From Bdellovibrionales bacterium (GTDB lineage Bacteria > Bdellovibrionota > Bdellovibrionia > Bdellovibrionales > UBA1609): a stretch of DNA of 10,293 nt. The position numbers and the translations under genes are program-made. The stretch covers positions 1 through 10,293 of the forward strand of contig JAGRAB010000219.1 of NCBI GenBank assembly GCA_020435085.1. The letters run 5' to 3'. How positions within the stretch are numbered: position 1 is the stretch's first letter; every line of letters begins with the position of its first letter. The notes beneath the pieces were generated by a model, which did not search any database, was not told the origin of the DNA, and was given only the letters and a program-made list of their open reading frames with translations. Positions 1 through 8,069 of the stretch are shown here, one piece after another.

Positions 1-2794
1 AAGGGTCTTGGAAGTGGTAACCAGAGACAAGAACGGCACCACCATCATAAAAAATAACGCCACCAAACTCTCCCCAAATAGGAAATCGAAGTTCTGTTTT
101 AACCATGTAGTAATAACTATCACTTTTAATAATCTTCTCATTTGCTGATGTCACAGGAAGGCGGGTTTCATCATTGGAATTAACAACATTGGAGCCTTTA
201 GGAATTCGGTTATTATCATTTGTAAAATCATAACCACGAACAGTTGAAAAACTTCCTAAAAAGAAAGCGTGAGAGGTGGGAACACCACTGTCTTTAATGT
301 TACTGAGATTTGAAAGATACCCAGAGCGAAATTCATTGGCCCAAATCAGGCGAGGGGCAATAATAGGAAAGTAGTGTCTATAAGTACCATCAAGTTTAAC
401 AAATTCAATTCCAGGGGTATCGTCAAGGCCAATAGCTCGCACAAGGAAAGGGGCTGAGTAGTCAATGCCGAGTCGAGAGTAGTTTCCACGAGTCGGAAGA
501 AAAGGATTGTCACGGTAATCTAAATCTAAAACTGGACCGATATTTGGAATTTGAATTGTTGTTGAAGAACAAACAGACGCTGTATTATCGGGGCATCTAT
601 TTTTTAATTCTCGGTTTGTTCTGGAGTCGAGTCCCCAAGCTGTCCATGTTAATTTTAAATGACGAGTAATATCAGATTCTAAAAGAAAATCGATGCGATT
701 TCTTTCTAAAATCTCAACCAACTGTTGACCGTCAAGTTGCCTATTATAAGCATTAAAAACTTCATCTGATCGAGTGAGGTTGACTCGCCCCTTAATTTTT
801 GTCCCAAACATGAAGGGTTCTAAGTAGCCAAATGTGACACGATGTTCAAGGTAGTTCAAGTCGGCAACATTTGAAGACAAATCCACTCGGCTAGAAAATC
901 CACGAGCTGTTCCAAAAAGATTATTATAACTAAGCCCTGTAAAAGCCCGTGCGGTAAGCTCACGTTCGCTATTGACACCAACACCAAGTCGCCAGAGACC
1001 AGGGTCTCTTTCATCAACAGAAACAATCACTGTGCGATCAGCAACATCGGTTCCTTGCTCTAAAGTTGTTATTGTTGCTCTTGAAAATATACCTGTGCGG
1101 TTGAGGTAGAGTGTTGAGTCTTCAATTTTTTCTGGTGTAAGAATATCACCATCTTCAAAGTTGAGAGATTTTCGAATCACTTCAGATTTTGTTTTGTTAT
1201 TCCCTTCTACAATAATGGATTTCACTCGAATTTGTGGGCCTTCATAGATTTTCAATTCAATATTTGCATGAGTTCCTTTTTCATTGTACTTCACAATTTC
1301 TTTTTCATCGTTAAGAATTTTCATTTCTAAGAAACCACGATCAAGATAAAATTTCTTTAGTTTTTCAATGCTTTTTTCTAAATTTTGTAATCGTAAAGGG
1401 GCATTGCTCTTAATGAGAAACTCATTTTCTAATTCTATATCGGTAAAAGATTTATTTCCAATAAACTCAAGTCGTCTCACTTGAGTGAGAGGACCTTCAT
1501 CAAGATTTAAAGTAATCACAGCATCAGATTTAGATTTTCCAAGGTATTCAATTCGAGTACTTTGAATTTTTGCCATTAAAAATCCTTGATTTCTTAATTC
1601 TGTAATTAAGTTTTTTTGGCCAAGGTCAAGATCTTCTCGATTATAATATCCTTTTTGAATAAGTTCGCTGCTATTATTTTTAATAAAACTGATATAGTAT
1701 CGAGGAACTCGTGAGATACGCCCATCGATATTCCACTGTTTGATACTTACTTTAGGACCTGTTGAAATTTTAAAAGTAACATTTCTTTTGAATTCTTTAT
1801 CATTTTGTGAGACATCGGATTCAATCTTTATTTCGGGAAATCCTTTATTTAAATAGTAGCTTCGAATTTTATTGGTCATGTCAGTTTCAGGCTCAATCCC
1901 TGAACGTTCACCTTCGGAATAGACAAGAGCACGCCTCACATCTCCTTCAGTAGGAAGAAATCTTTTTTGATTTGGTGTTTTTTGATATTTAAAGGGATCT
2001 GTATTGGCGTAGAAGGGTTGACTTGAATCAACGCCTTCAAGGAAAATTTGATACCTGTATGGATTTGTTACTTCAAAAATAATATACGCTTGGGTTTTAT
2101 CTTCATTGTAGTTTGTTGTAGGACCTTTAACCTCTGATCCAAAATAGTTTTTTTCCATAAGGAAAGAAGTGATTTTTTGATTAATCCTTAATATTTGGTC
2201 TGAGGTGAGATTTTTGCCAATATTTGCTTTGGTTTTCAAAGTCAGCCGTTTGTCGAGATCATCATTTGCAGAACGAAATTCTATTTTAGAGATTTTGCAA
2301 GGAAGGCCTTCTGTAATTTTAAAAACAATATCCATTTGTGAGTCATCAACTTTTTCAAAAGCAACTTCAATGACCGCATTAAAAAAACCAAGTTCACCAT
2401 AGAAGTTTTTTAAGCGTTCTCCCACTTCAAGAATACGTCGCTTTTCAAAATTTTCTTTTTTAGCAATATTGATGATATCAAGAAGCTGAGAATCAGAGGC
2501 GGCATGGTTTCCTTCAAGGAGAATATCTCTGACTCGGCGAAGAGGTGAAGCGATAATGACATATTTTCCATCATTTCTTCGAATCACTTCAACGCCTTCA
2601 AATCGGCCAATTTTCATAATTTGAGAGATGGCACGATCAATAATTGAAAGTGAAACTGTTGTTTTTTGAAGACTAGGGATTTGCTTGAAAAGAGTTGAAG
2701 TTTCTGTGGGACTGAGACCATCAAAAAGGACTTGTTGTGAATGGGCTTCACAACTGAAAAATAAAATAAATAAAAAAATATGCAAATATCTCAT
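1..2794 (-). CDS. Omp85-family outer-membrane assembly protein (BamA/TamA-like), seven POTRA repeats, C-terminus cut by window edge
   Basis: This outer-membrane beta-barrel protein of the Omp85 family probably helps insert outer-membrane proteins or works with TamB in envelope transport. The frame is open for 931 codons from the ATG at 2794-2792 to the left edge, so roughly the last 60-80 residues are missing. Residues 1-19 are a signal peptide: a hydrophobic IFLFILFF core with a likely cut after AHS. Seven POTRA-like repeats follow at about 22-83, 86-163, 164-245, 246-346, 347-434, 435-518 and 519-597. Most end in a TEG/DEG/YEG-like turn. The barrel runs from about 598 and carries three Omp85 hallmarks: RDNPFLPTRG (761-770), the VRGY lid-loop motif (852-855) and FYDGG (915-919). 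The start lies 2 nt after the tamB stop (TAGTGATG) and has no well-spaced Shine-Dalgarno, which suggests translational coupling. Family membership is near certain. Whether it is the essential BamA, a TamA or a separate clade cannot be decided here. Confidence 0.95.
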   Translation of the reverse strand, partial: MRYLHIFLFILFFSCEAHSQQVLFDGLSPTETSTLFKQIPSLQKTTVSLSIIDRAISQIMKIGRFEGVEVIRRNDGKYVIIASPLRRVRDILLEGNHAASDSQLLDIINIAKKENFEKRRILEVGERLKNFYGELGFFNAVIEVAFEKVDDSQMDIVFKITEGLPCKISKIEFRSANDDLDKRLTLKTKANIGKNLTSDQILRINQKITSFLMEKNYFGSEVKGPTTNYNEDKTQAYIIFEVTNPYRYQIFLEGVDSSQPFYANTDPFKYQKTPNQKRFLPTEGDVRRALVYSEGERSGIEPETDMTNKIRSYYLNKGFPEIKIESDVSQNDKEFKRNVTFKISTGPKVSIKQWNIDGRISRVPRYYISFIKNNSSELIQKGYYNREDLDLGQKNLITELRNQGFLMAKIQSTRIEYLGKSKSDAVITLNLDEGPLTQVRRLEFIGNKSFTDIELENEFLIKSNAPLRLQNLEKSIEKLKKFYLDRGFLEMKILNDEKEIVKYNEKGTHANIELKIYEGPQIRVKSIIVEGNNKTKSEVIRKSLNFEDGDILTPEKIEDSTLYLNRTGIFSRATITTLEQGTDVADRTVIVSVDERDPGLWRLGVGVNSERELTARAFTGLSYNNLFGTARGFSSRVDLSSNVADLNYLEHRVTFGYLEPFMFGTKIKGRVNLTRSDEVFNAYNRQLDGQQLVEILERNRIDFLLESDITRHLKLTWTAWGLDSRTNRELKNRCPDNTASVCSSTTIQIPNIGPVLDLDYRDNPFLPTRGNYSRLGIDYSAPFLVRAIGLDDTPGIEFVKLDGTYRHYFPIIAPRLIWANEFRSGYLSNLSNIKDSGVPTSHAFFLGSFSTVRGYDFTNDNNRIPKGSNVVNSNDETRLPVTSANEKIIKSDSYYYMVKTELRFPIWGEFGGVIFYDGGAVLVSGYHFQDP

Positions 2795-2796
2795 CA

Positions 2797-5700
2797 CTAC
2801 TTAAAATTCACCTTATATTCGACATCAACTCCAACTTTATTTTGCTCGATTTCTTGTTTGGATTCTGTCGTGGTTTGTTCGCGTCCTTCCCATAGACCAA
2901 TAAATGAAATATTATCATTCAACTTGTATTCAAATCTTACGTCACTTTTTGGGTTATTTTCAATAGTGCGACTGGCAGAAGTTTCCCATTTTGGGGTCCA
3001 TTGTTTACTAAATATCACTTTAGGGTAAGTTGCGTTATCAATTGTGTTAAGAGAGGTTGAAATTTTAACCTCGACTCCGAGTCTTTCTTTTAAGGGTTCA
3101 CTTAATTGCTTTCCAATAAGTTGAGTGCCGAGTTGAGTTCCAATCACTCCTGAGGCAATGGAGCCATCTGAACTTTGGTTGTTGGGGTCATAGTTATTAT
3201 CAATAGTCGTTGCCTTTGTCATTCCAAGTGCCAAGAGCGAAATAATCTGCTGGTTACTTAATGGAGGGCGACTTTCTAAGTTAATATTTAATTTTGGAGC
3301 TGTTCCTTGTACAAGCATTTGAACTTCATAATTTGTTGATTCCTCTCTTTTTGTTTGGCTATTTATGGAGGTTTCAGTCACTTTGGCTTGTGCATCTAAA
3401 TAGATCGTTGGGTTCTCAGGTGAAGAGTTTTTGAAATCAACATAACCAGAAACGATTTCAAAATTTGTATCTTTAAATTTTATAAGACCACCAGCAAGAG
3501 GTGTGATGGCCCCATTGAGGCGAATGGAGTCTGGCGTACCTAAAACTTTGAGCTTTCCTTTGGCTTGTGCATCGAGAAGCTCATTACGGACAGAAACTGG
3601 TTTTTTAATATCAATATCCAAATTGAGAAAGAGGGGCTGAAAGGAATCTTTTGTGAGAAATTGAGGGAGAAACTCAGAAGGTTTAATTTCATTAGCTTTT
3701 GTTTTGCCAGTTGAAAAATCCATCGTAATATCACCATAAGAGATATCGTAATTTCCTTTAAGGGTGTAAGGAAAATTTTTGCCAGTGAATTGAATACGAC
3801 CAGAACCTTTTGTGCGCATGCCGTCAGGAATATTCAGGGAAATGTCATCAAATTGAGCTCGAATATCGACGGGAACCTCTGTCAATGAGGAAAGTGAAAT
3901 TTTGCCCTCTCCTTTGACAGGTCCTCCTCCAAGGGTTGCTTTCATGGCATTGATTAAAATATTCTTTTGATTAAATAAAAGATCTGCATGAATTTGATCA
4001 AATGGGTGTGGGAATTTTTCTAATTTCACATATCCATTTTCTATAAAAGCTGAACCAACCACTTCAGGTTGTTCTATAGGGCCTTGAGTTTTTATGGCCA
4101 TTGAGAGTGTGCCGCGTAAATCTTCTAAAAAGGGTGTGAGAAGAGCAATAAGACTGAGATCTATTTTTCCATTGATATCTGCATTTAAATTTTCTTTTGT
4201 TGCATTGAGAATATCAGCTTTTAAAAATGTTCCATTGCCTTGTAGGTAAATATCTTTTGAATAGAAATGTCCATTTTTGACAATTAACTTCATTGGGGAG
4301 GTGGAGTTCATTTTTAAAGGGCCTCTTTGAATAACAAAGTTATCCACCTTAACTTCTCCAGAGGAATTCCAAAACCCGCCTTTGCTGGCAGAAAGATCTA
4401 TTTCAGAAGTCAGTTGTGTTGCAAAATCTCTTTTTTTGGCTGTTGCTGATAAAAGAGTAAATAGATTTGTAAAATCCCAATTATTTGTTTTTAGTTTCAA
4501 TCGAAATGGCCCTTCTGGACTATAAGGAAAAGTAAATGTTGATTGAACGGTTTTTCCTATAAAACTTAATTCTCCTTCAAGGCGATCTTTCATAATATCA
4601 AGGCGAAAGTGAGAGTCGTCAGCGGGAGAGTCTCCAATCACTAAATTTTGTAATCGACCATTGAGCACCATTTGTGGATCTGAGATATGACCTTTTAAGA
4701 GAAGACTTGAATCGAATTGTCCGGCAATATCAAGTCCTAAACGAGATAAGTTTTCTGATTGCTCTAAGCGAAGCCGTCGTCCTAAAATAACAGCATCGAT
4801 TTCGCCTTGAGGATTCACCTGACCATTGAGTTCTATTTTACTTTGGGCTTTAATGAGTTCTACTTTTTTAGCTGTGACATGTCCATTGTCAGAGATGATT
4901 TGAATAGTTCCTTTATCAAAAGTTTCATGGGCAACTTCGCCACGATAAAAAGAAGTATTGAGATCATAACTCATTAATTGAAAGTTTAAAGGCCCCCATG
5001 CTTTTAGACTTCCAGATCCAGTGCCATCAATTCGAATGGGTAGTTTTATCTTTCTAGAGAAGAGGTTTTGAATATCGCTAAGGTCAATGAAGGGTAAATT
5101 TTGGTTGATAAAGAGTTCTTTTTTAGGAAGGTCAATTGTCAATAATCCTTCGTATCGACTGGAATTGAACTGTCCTTTTATATTTCTAAAGGTTAACTTC
5201 CCACTTTTATATCGAATTTGAGAATCCACATTTCCAAGACCAAAATCTTCAAGCCAAATCTGTTTACCTCGAACATCAATATCGACTTGTCCCCATTGAG
5301 AAGTGCCTTTGGTTGTTCCTGTGAGTGCGGCAGCACCTTCTATCTTCAGACCAACGAGGTCATCGATATCTGCCATTTCAACTCTTTCACCAATAAAGGA
5401 AATATCAAAGCCATCTTTATAGGAGACTTTCCCCTTTGTTGAACCACGGCTTTTCTCTCCAGATTGTAATGCTGCAGAGAACGTTATGTCCTTATTGCCA
5501 ATTTCTACTTCGCCTTTGGCACCAAGAGTTTTAAGTTTAATAATTGTATTTTTCTTATTTTTTTCTTCAGAGTATATGTAAAGGTTTTTACCAAGAGCTT
5601 CGCCAGAACATTTTATTTTGATATCAGGGCGAAGAGAGCCTTTGCAGGGAAGTTTTCCAGAGAGAATGGCTTCAACGGGAATATTTCCTACTTTTATTGA

Positions 5701-6870
5701 TTTGAGAAAGGGTTTTAATGAAAGCTGGTGAGCAATAACAAGACCACTAACATTCATGGGTTCAACGAGTTGGATATTGAAATTTGCAATATCTACGTGG
5801 CCGGTATAATTTTTTAACTGGATAAGAGGAGACGTGATAGAATCCTTATTAAAAGCTCCTTTAGCACCTAATTCATCAATCCAACGGTCTTGTATTTTTA
5901 CTTTTTTTGTTTCAATAGAATAGTTTCCATTTATGGTTTTCTTTAAAAGATCATAGGCCACCTGTACATCAGAACCAACAGAGCCAGACATTGTTGGTAT
6001 GAATATAGATTCATCAATGGCAGGAATAAGGGCATTAATGTCTTCTAATTGGACAAATGCACGTGAGTTAAGCTCTGCCTTTGTGATATCAAATTTATTC
6101 ATGTCACCAAATACCTGTCCTGATGCAACGATAAAACTTTTTTCTGCTTTTAATTTTAAAGCAGAGACAGACAAGCCAGTCTCTTCTAGCAAAAATTTAG
6201 TTTCAATCGAGAGGTTGAGGTCTGGCTTGTTTCCAAGTTGTTTTAAGGTCAAATCTGGAAAATCATTTTTAATAAGAAGTGATTTATATTTATTTTCAAT
6301 ATTGAGTGAAGCATTTTGGATACGGACTGCGATATTTTCATTGTTAAATAAAGCCTGAACATTGAGGCTTTCAACTTCAAGTTCATCGACAGGTAGCTTA
6401 AAGATATCCGAAAGAGAAAATGAAGTTTGCCCATCTTCTTTTGAATTATTAGATCGAAATGTTTTTACAATACTTTCTTTAAAAATAAATTTTAAGTCAG
6501 GACGAATGAGATGAACTTTTGATGCGCGCAGCTGTCCTTGTATGAGTCCTAAGATGGAGACTTGAATTTCTAATCCATCAAGGTGAGCAGGGGCCATTTG
6601 TTTGCTCAAACCATTTTTAGGAAGAATTCGAACATCATTAAATTGAATAGATGGAGGTAGCAAACTCACTTCTACATTTTGTGGCCAAATACGAAAAGGG
6701 GAATGAAGTTGACTTTGTCTTTCTAACTCAAGAAGCAACCAAGCCTTTATTTTTGGTAAATGATAAGTGCGATAAAAACCAATCATAAACATAAAACCTA
6801 AAATAATAAGGAGTTTTCCGGTAAAAGCAAACCAGTGACTACGAATGTATCTAGAAAAAAAAGACTTCAT
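2797..6870 (-). CDS. tamB: TamB-family (DUF490) translocation/assembly module protein
   Basis: This is a 1357-residue inner-membrane-anchored periplasmic protein of the TamB/AsmA-like superfamily, whose members form long hydrophobic beta grooves linking the inner and outer membranes. They are implicated in phospholipid transport and outer-membrane protein assembly. The basic N-terminus (MKSFFSRYIR) is followed by one transmembrane helix at about 13-32. A very long region of repeated beta strands follows. The C-terminal TamB domain begins near 1100 and contains GGLIKFKDTNFEIVSGYVDF (about 1127-1146) and SRPPLSNQQIISLLALG (about 1200-1216), both characteristic of the family. The length is close to E. 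coli TamB (about 1260 residues). The only cysteines are C409 and C421. The ATG overlaps the upstream stop as ATGA and is preceded by AGGTGA at 6 nt, so the start is well supported. The Omp85 gene follows 2 nt downstream. The family call is firm, but the transported substrate is unknown. Confidence 0.94.
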   Translation of the reverse strand: MKSFFSRYIRSHWFAFTGKLLIILGFMFMIGFYRTYHLPKIKAWLLLELERQSQLHSPFRIWPQNVEVSLLPPSIQFNDVRILPKNGLSKQMAPAHLDGLEIQVSILGLIQGQLRASKVHLIRPDLKFIFKESIVKTFRSNNSKEDGQTSFSLSDIFKLPVDELEVESLNVQALFNNENIAVRIQNASLNIENKYKSLLIKNDFPDLTLKQLGNKPDLNLSIETKFLLEETGLSVSALKLKAEKSFIVASGQVFGDMNKFDITKAELNSRAFVQLEDINALIPAIDESIFIPTMSGSVGSDVQVAYDLLKKTINGNYSIETKKVKIQDRWIDELGAKGAFNKDSITSPLIQLKNYTGHVDIANFNIQLVEPMNVSGLVIAHQLSLKPFLKSIKVGNIPVEAILSGKLPCKGSLRPDIKIKCSGEALGKNLYIYSEEKNKKNTIIKLKTLGAKGEVEIGNKDITFSAALQSGEKSRGSTKGKVSYKDGFDISFIGERVEMADIDDLVGLKIEGAAALTGTTKGTSQWGQVDIDVRGKQIWLEDFGLGNVDSQIRYKSGKLTFRNIKGQFNSSRYEGLLTIDLPKKELFINQNLPFIDLSDIQNLFSRKIKLPIRIDGTGSGSLKAWGPLNFQLMSYDLNTSFYRGEVAHETFDKGTIQIISDNGHVTAKKVELIKAQSKIELNGQVNPQGEIDAVILGRRLRLEQSENLSRLGLDIAGQFDSSLLLKGHISDPQMVLNGRLQNLVIGDSPADDSHFRLDIMKDRLEGELSFIGKTVQSTFTFPYSPEGPFRLKLKTNNWDFTNLFTLLSATAKKRDFATQLTSEIDLSASKGGFWNSSGEVKVDNFVIQRGPLKMNSTSPMKLIVKNGHFYSKDIYLQGNGTFLKADILNATKENLNADINGKIDLSLIALLTPFLEDLRGTLSMAIKTQGPIEQPEVVGSAFIENGYVKLEKFPHPFDQIHADLLFNQKNILINAMKATLGGGPVKGEGKISLSSLTEVPVDIRAQFDDISLNIPDGMRTKGSGRIQFTGKNFPYTLKGNYDISYGDITMDFSTGKTKANEIKPSEFLPQFLTKDSFQPLFLNLDIDIKKPVSVRNELLDAQAKGKLKVLGTPDSIRLNGAITPLAGGLIKFKDTNFEIVSGYVDFKNSSPENPTIYLDAQAKVTETSINSQTKREESTNYEVQMLVQGTAPKLNINLESRPPLSNQQIISLLALGMTKATTIDNNYDPNNQSSDGSIASGVIGTQLGTQLIGKQLSEPLKERLGVEVKISTSLNTIDNATYPKVIFSKQWTPKWETSASRTIENNPKSDVRFEYKLNDNISFIGLWEGREQTTTESKQEIEQNKVGVDVEYKVNFK

Positions 6871-7913
6871 AAAAGTTCACCTGCCCACTGAGTCATTAAG
6901 GTGAACGCAGATCGATAGTTGGGTCTCACACTCACAATACTTTGCAATAAATCAATGGCTGGCCCGGTTTGTCCTAAACCATTGAGTGCTTTTGCTCTTG
7001 CATATGTCGCTGCAAATGTTGTTTCAGGATCGTTGGCATACCGTAGTTCGATATCATGAACTTGGCTGAGACAGTCGACAAATCGTCCACTATCTATGAG
7101 AAGATCAATTTTAAGCCATTCAACCTCCCAAGTATCATCAGCAAATTCGAGTATTTTTAAAGCAGCTTCAGGGCTGCCCATAAATTTTAAACCAATGGCA
7201 AAATTATAAGCGGAGTTATTATTTTGAGAACAGATTTCTTGCATTTGCTGAAGAATGGAGCCGCAAACTTTTTGTTCTTCAGCATTTAAAAAAATACGCT
7301 CTGTTAATTTCGATTCATGGGTTTCAGAGGCACTTCTTGAAATAACTTCTTTGGCCCATTCTTGTTCAAACTTTTGATACTCGCGTACCAAATCTTTATC
7401 ATCAGGAAACATGCGTAATAAAATTTTAAGAGCTCGCTTTTCTTCATCCACCATTCTTTGACTGCGATAAAATTCGACTTTATCGAGAAGCATTTGTTTC
7501 TTATTTTTATATTTTTGATGACGATCATTTTCGACAGTAATTCTTAATTCTTTAAAGCGAGAATCTAAAGACTCCCAATCTGTTGCAAGAGCAAGGGTAT
7601 CTACTCTGTTTTGTCTTTTTGCTCCCTTAATAACACTTTCAATAACTTCTTTGTTGGGTGTAACTCCTGTAAGCTTTAAAAGACGAATGTAGAGTCCCCA
7701 TGGAATAGGAATCTTTTCATGAAAGGCTTCAACAAAAGTTGCTAAAAGTTCCTGATAGAGTCCAGCATTGAGAGCAAAATTGAAAATCGAATTTCTTTCA
7801 TCTTCACTGATTTTTTTTTGAAATAGATGTGCGACGAGTTCATCAAAAATATCTTTTTGTGGCTTATTAACTAAAAGAAGTCTTTGAATTTTTCGTTCAA
7901 TTCTATTTGCCAA
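6867..7913 (-). CDS. TPR-like helical repeat protein of unknown function, first gene of the tamB-omp85 operon
   Basis: I do not recognise this 348-residue protein at family level. It has no signal peptide or transmembrane segment and so is probably cytoplasmic. It is almost wholly helical. A basic N-terminus (MANRIERKIQR) leads into paired helices (about 20-125). A charged, possibly coiled-coil stretch (about 117-190) contains a TPR-like unit (EEKRALKILLRMFPDD, 157-172). TPR-like units then continue to the end at about 231-262, 264-297 and 302-335, the last with the AxAxNGLGQxxxAIxLLxxIVxxxP pattern. Translation starts at a TTG (7913-7911), chosen because GGAG lies 6 nt upstream and the protein would otherwise lose its basic N-terminus. 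The stop codon overlaps the tamB start as ATGA, so the two are probably translationally coupled. A run of nine A's in the coding strand at codons 32-35 is a possible slippage site. It may be an assembly or regulatory partner of the envelope system, which is inferred from position only. Confidence 0.85.
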   Translation of the reverse strand: MANRIERKIQRLLLVNKPQKDIFDELVAHLFQKKISEDERNSIFNFALNAGLYQELLATFVEAFHEKIPIPWGLYIRLLKLTGVTPNKEVIESVIKGAKRQNRVDTLALATDWESLDSRFKELRITVENDRHQKYKNKKQMLLDKVEFYRSQRMVDEEKRALKILLRMFPDDKDLVREYQKFEQEWAKEVISRSASETHESKLTERIFLNAEEQKVCGSILQQMQEICSQNNNSAYNFAIGLKFMGSPEAALKILEFADDTWEVEWLKIDLLIDSGRFVDCLSQVHDIELRYANDPETTFAATYARAKALNGLGQTGPAIDLLQSIVSVRPNYRSAFTLMTQWAGELL

Positions 7914-7919
7914 AAAATA

Positions 7920-7923
7920 CTCC
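7920..7923 (-). promoter_or_regulatory. Ribosome binding site for the TTG start at 7913
   Basis: On the minus strand GGAG is followed by a 6-nt spacer and then TTG. This spacing is ideal and decides the non-ATG start of the TPR-like gene. No in-frame ATG near this point has comparable support. Confidence 0.7.
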
Positions 7924-7926
7924 GAA

Positions 7927-7944
7927 TAATGGGCTATCCCATTA
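7927..7944 (-). repeat. Perfect 7-bp inverted repeat with 4-nt loop in the leader of the TPR-tamB-omp85 operon
   Basis: On the minus strand the arms TAATGGG and CCCATTA flank ATAG. The repeat lies just upstream of the GGAG ribosome binding site and overlaps the transcription start expected from the candidate promoter at 7945-7971. It could be a DNA operator or a small leader hairpin. It has no following T-run, so it is not a terminator. Seven paired bases in AT-rich DNA can arise by chance. Confidence 0.4.
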
Positions 7945-7971
7945 ATTATCCTAGAGAAAAGTTATTTTCAC
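7945..7971 (-). promoter_or_regulatory. Candidate sigma70 promoter for the TPR-tamB-omp85 operon
   Basis: On the minus strand GTGAAA (4/6 match to TTGACA) is followed by a 15-bp spacer and GATAAT (5/6 match to TATAAT). The spacer is shorter than the usual 16-18, so the call is tentative. A promoter is expected somewhere between the efp terminator and the TTG start, and this is the best match in that 90-base stretch. Confidence 0.35.
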
Positions 7972-8004
7972 GAGGCTAGATCTTATGCGTCACTCACCGA
8001 CAAA

Positions 8005-8032
8005 AAAGAGACCATTTTTTGATGGTCTCTTT
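8005..8032 (-). terminator. Rho-independent terminator of efp
   Basis: A perfect 11-bp stem (AAAGAGACCAT paired with ATGGTCTCTTT) encloses a 6-nt loop. On the minus strand the stem runs into a row of six T's (CTCTTTTTTG). It lies 37 bases past the efp stop codon. The T-run exists only in the minus direction, so it ends efp transcription and separates it from the operon that starts at about 7940. Confidence 0.88.
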
Positions 8033-8069
8033 GGGCACTTCATAGGAAAATTTTGCCGAGTTTTTCTTA

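Noticed and set aside
2749..2794. Lipoprotein signal (FFSC) at the N-terminus of the Omp85 protein
   Set aside because: The residues before Cys15 do not fit the lipobox. Omp85 barrels use signal peptidase I, and AHS at 17-19 is a good cut site.
2780..3028. Plus-strand reading frame at the tamB-omp85 junction
   Set aside because: It is antisense to the conserved C-terminus of TamB and the Omp85 signal peptide and shows no protein-like features of its own.
5999..6358. 119-codon plus-strand reading frame
   Set aside because: It lies entirely inside tamB on the opposite strand, has no recognisable domain or convincing ribosome binding site, and is a shadow of the real coding frame.
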